A DNA stretch of 64,000 nucleotides from Sphingobacterium sp. HMA12 (lineage in GTDB: Bacteria > Bacteroidota > Bacteroidia > Sphingobacteriales > Sphingobacteriaceae): NCBI RefSeq assembly GCF_002933815.1, contig NZ_BEYR01000001.1:2163765-2227764 (forward strand). Reading direction: 5' to 3'. The notes beneath the pieces were generated by a model. The model ran no database searches and had not been told where the DNA came from. It saw only the letters and a program-made list of their open reading frames with translations. Position numbers and translations under genes: made by a program. Each line of letters opens with the position of its first letter. The first letter of the stretch is position 1. Below, in pieces: positions 62,180-64,000 of the stretch.

Positions 62180-63172
62180 CTACTGTTTAATCGGCTCATT
62201 TGTTTGCGCCAAACGTTGTGATCCGGTATTCGCAGGACAGGCAATATCATCTGTCGCGTCATAAACCAACTTTTTGCCTTTCAATTTTGTGATCAGTTCC
62301 TCCGGTACATATATCTGCACTTTGGTTATGGAGTAACCGCTAGGAAAATATCGGACGTAATAACCATCGGGATGAAGTGTCCAGATACCATTAGGGACAT
62401 CCGTACGAGGTTCGGCCATACCGGCCATAATCGCATACTTTTCAAACTCAGCATAAGAATAGTTGCCTGAAGAAACCAGCTGTCTGATATTATTCTCTGC
62501 TTCAAATATAGTCTGCACAGCAGGTGGCATCTGATCCTTCGCTTTTTGCACAACATCAAACGGTAATATACCTAGTGCCCCTCCCTCCAATAACAACAAT
62601 TGTTCTGGGCTCAATAACTTCAATGCAGTTTCCTTGACCTCGCCAGCATAGTCTATAAATTTGGTTTTGGCAATAATAGTCCACAATAACATCTGTATCG
62701 ACGATTGTGAAACTTCAGGATGCCTTTCCGCACTTTTTAAGATAGCGATAACAACCTCCCTTTTTTTTCCAAGTGTTGGAGCGTACATATAACCATCACC
62801 CTTGGATGGGGCATAGGTACCCGCTTTCAGACAGTAACTTTTGTTGGTCATTTCAAAATGACCTGCTTCGAGTAGATAGCCATCCTGACCATTTTTGGTT
62901 AAATTTTCCAAGGGTTTATAGACGGCTGTATTCTGAAAATCGGGCATCTGTTCACCTTTCCGATTCACATCTTCAAAACTTGTGCTTATCGCATCAGGTT
63001 CCTTTAAAAGCTTGTCCAATCCCAACATTTTACTCCCTTTGGAAGCTACGGCCTTGCTGGCCTTGTCAAGCAGTCCACCAAATTGCGCATGGACTCCCTG
63101 CAAATTTAGCAAAAAGGCAAAAACGACTACTAAAGCATACGGAATGCTATTTCTTTTCATAATTGATTTCAT
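62180..63172 (-). CDS. Exported protein of unknown function
   Basis: 330 residues from MKSIMKRNSIPYALVVVFAF; a start at residue 5 is possible and an upstream ATG at 63262 is unlikely. The signal peptide ends GVHAQ. The mature part begins with a helix (LLDKASKAVASKGSKMLGLD) and includes repeated helical segments (EVVIAILKSAERHPEVSQSS, PEQLLLLEGGALGILPF), then a beta part near the C-terminus (YYVRYFPSGYSITKVQIYVP). It resembles no family I can name. Convergent with the small membrane gene. No lipobox. Confidence 0.7.
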   Translation of the reverse strand: MKSIMKRNSIPYALVVVFAFLLNLQGVHAQFGGLLDKASKAVASKGSKMLGLDKLLKEPDAISTSFEDVNRKGEQMPDFQNTAVYKPLENLTKNGQDGYLLEAGHFEMTNKSYCLKAGTYAPSKGDGYMYAPTLGKKREVVIAILKSAERHPEVSQSSIQMLLWTIIAKTKFIDYAGEVKETALKLLSPEQLLLLEGGALGILPFDVVQKAKDQMPPAVQTIFEAENNIRQLVSSGNYSYAEFEKYAIMAGMAEPRTDVPNGIWTLHPDGYYVRYFPSGYSITKVQIYVPEELITKLKGKKLVYDATDDIACPANTGSQRLAQTNEPIKQ

Positions 63173-63380
63173 TTCAGCGCTAGAGCCACAAAAAAGAAGC
63201 CAATTTATGGGTATAACACCCGATTCATAATTTATTAATCTGGTGCGATTCTTTTTAACCAAGTTCTCTCCCCTCCTTTAGGCCCAATTGCGGTACTTCA
63301 TAGTTTCGACAGTTGGGCTACTCACATGAAAATCCAGCTTTTACAAAAGCTAAAAGCAAGGAGATTCTGTCAGGAACTGA

Positions 63381-64000
<620 letters not shown>

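Overview
The window looks like a chromosomal segment of a Bacteroidota bacterium, most likely family Sphingobacteriaceae (Sphingobacterium-like). This is inferred from a TonB-dependent receptor with a carboxypeptidase-like N-domain, many Bacteroidota-only families (DUF1349, DUF1080, DUF4822, DUF4269), LytS/LytTR signalling, a KdpD split from its kinase, and promoters that fit the Bacteroidota pattern TTG-N20/21-TAnnTTTG. No tRNA, rRNA, CRISPR array, insertion sequence or phage gene was seen. Genes cut by the window edges are a DUF4011 helicase-nuclease (5' end) and an ABC-F ATPase (3' end).

Layout. 1-11.2 kb: DUF4011 helicase; a three-gene overlapping minus-strand cluster in which a GNAT acetyltransferase sits between two members of one small protein family; small secreted or membrane proteins; a Crp/Fnr regulator, DinB protein and ArsC-like protein. 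11.6-13.6 kb: AraC regulator and aldo-keto reductase. 13.7-23.3 kb: minus-strand potassium uptake locus with a set of very small membrane ORFs, a third member of the small protein family, kdpF (25 codons), kdpA, kdpB, kdpC, a porin-like barrel, KdpD (sensor plus UspA) and a separate HAMP-PAS histidine kinase. No KdpE regulator is present. 23.4-27.3 kb: methyltransferase remnant, DUF1080 lipoprotein, SMR exporter, Crp/Fnr regulator, DUF4269 protein. 27.4-36.3 kb: TonB receptor plus class II cyclic-nucleotide phosphodiesterase; nitroreductase and HxlR regulator firing from one symmetric promoter element; thioredoxin-reductase-like enzyme and methyltransferase; frameshifted DUF1349 gene; LuxR regulator.

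36.4-41.5 kb: an outer-membrane barrel protein whose periplasmic part carries kinase-like motifs, a DinB protein, and a GHKL ATPase that may have lost its C-terminal half. 41.5-57.2 kb: two complete tripartite RND efflux systems (adaptor, pump, outer-membrane channel) in the same orientation, each with its own regulator: TetR with three matching palindromes for the first, and a LytS/LytTR pair with a 21-bp-spaced direct repeat for the second. 57.5-64 kb: EamA transporter, VOC protein, DEAD-box helicase, NhaA antiporter, small secreted or membrane proteins, and the start of an ABC-F gene.

Much of the window handles ions and toxic compounds (Kdp, NhaA, SMR, two RND pumps, nitroreductase, ArsC-like). 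The best leads for new biology are the kinase-like/barrel fusion, the small protein family seen at the GNAT and kdp loci together with a palindrome shared by the two, the micro-ORFs ahead of kdpF, and the regulatory sites that can be paired with specific neighbouring regulators.
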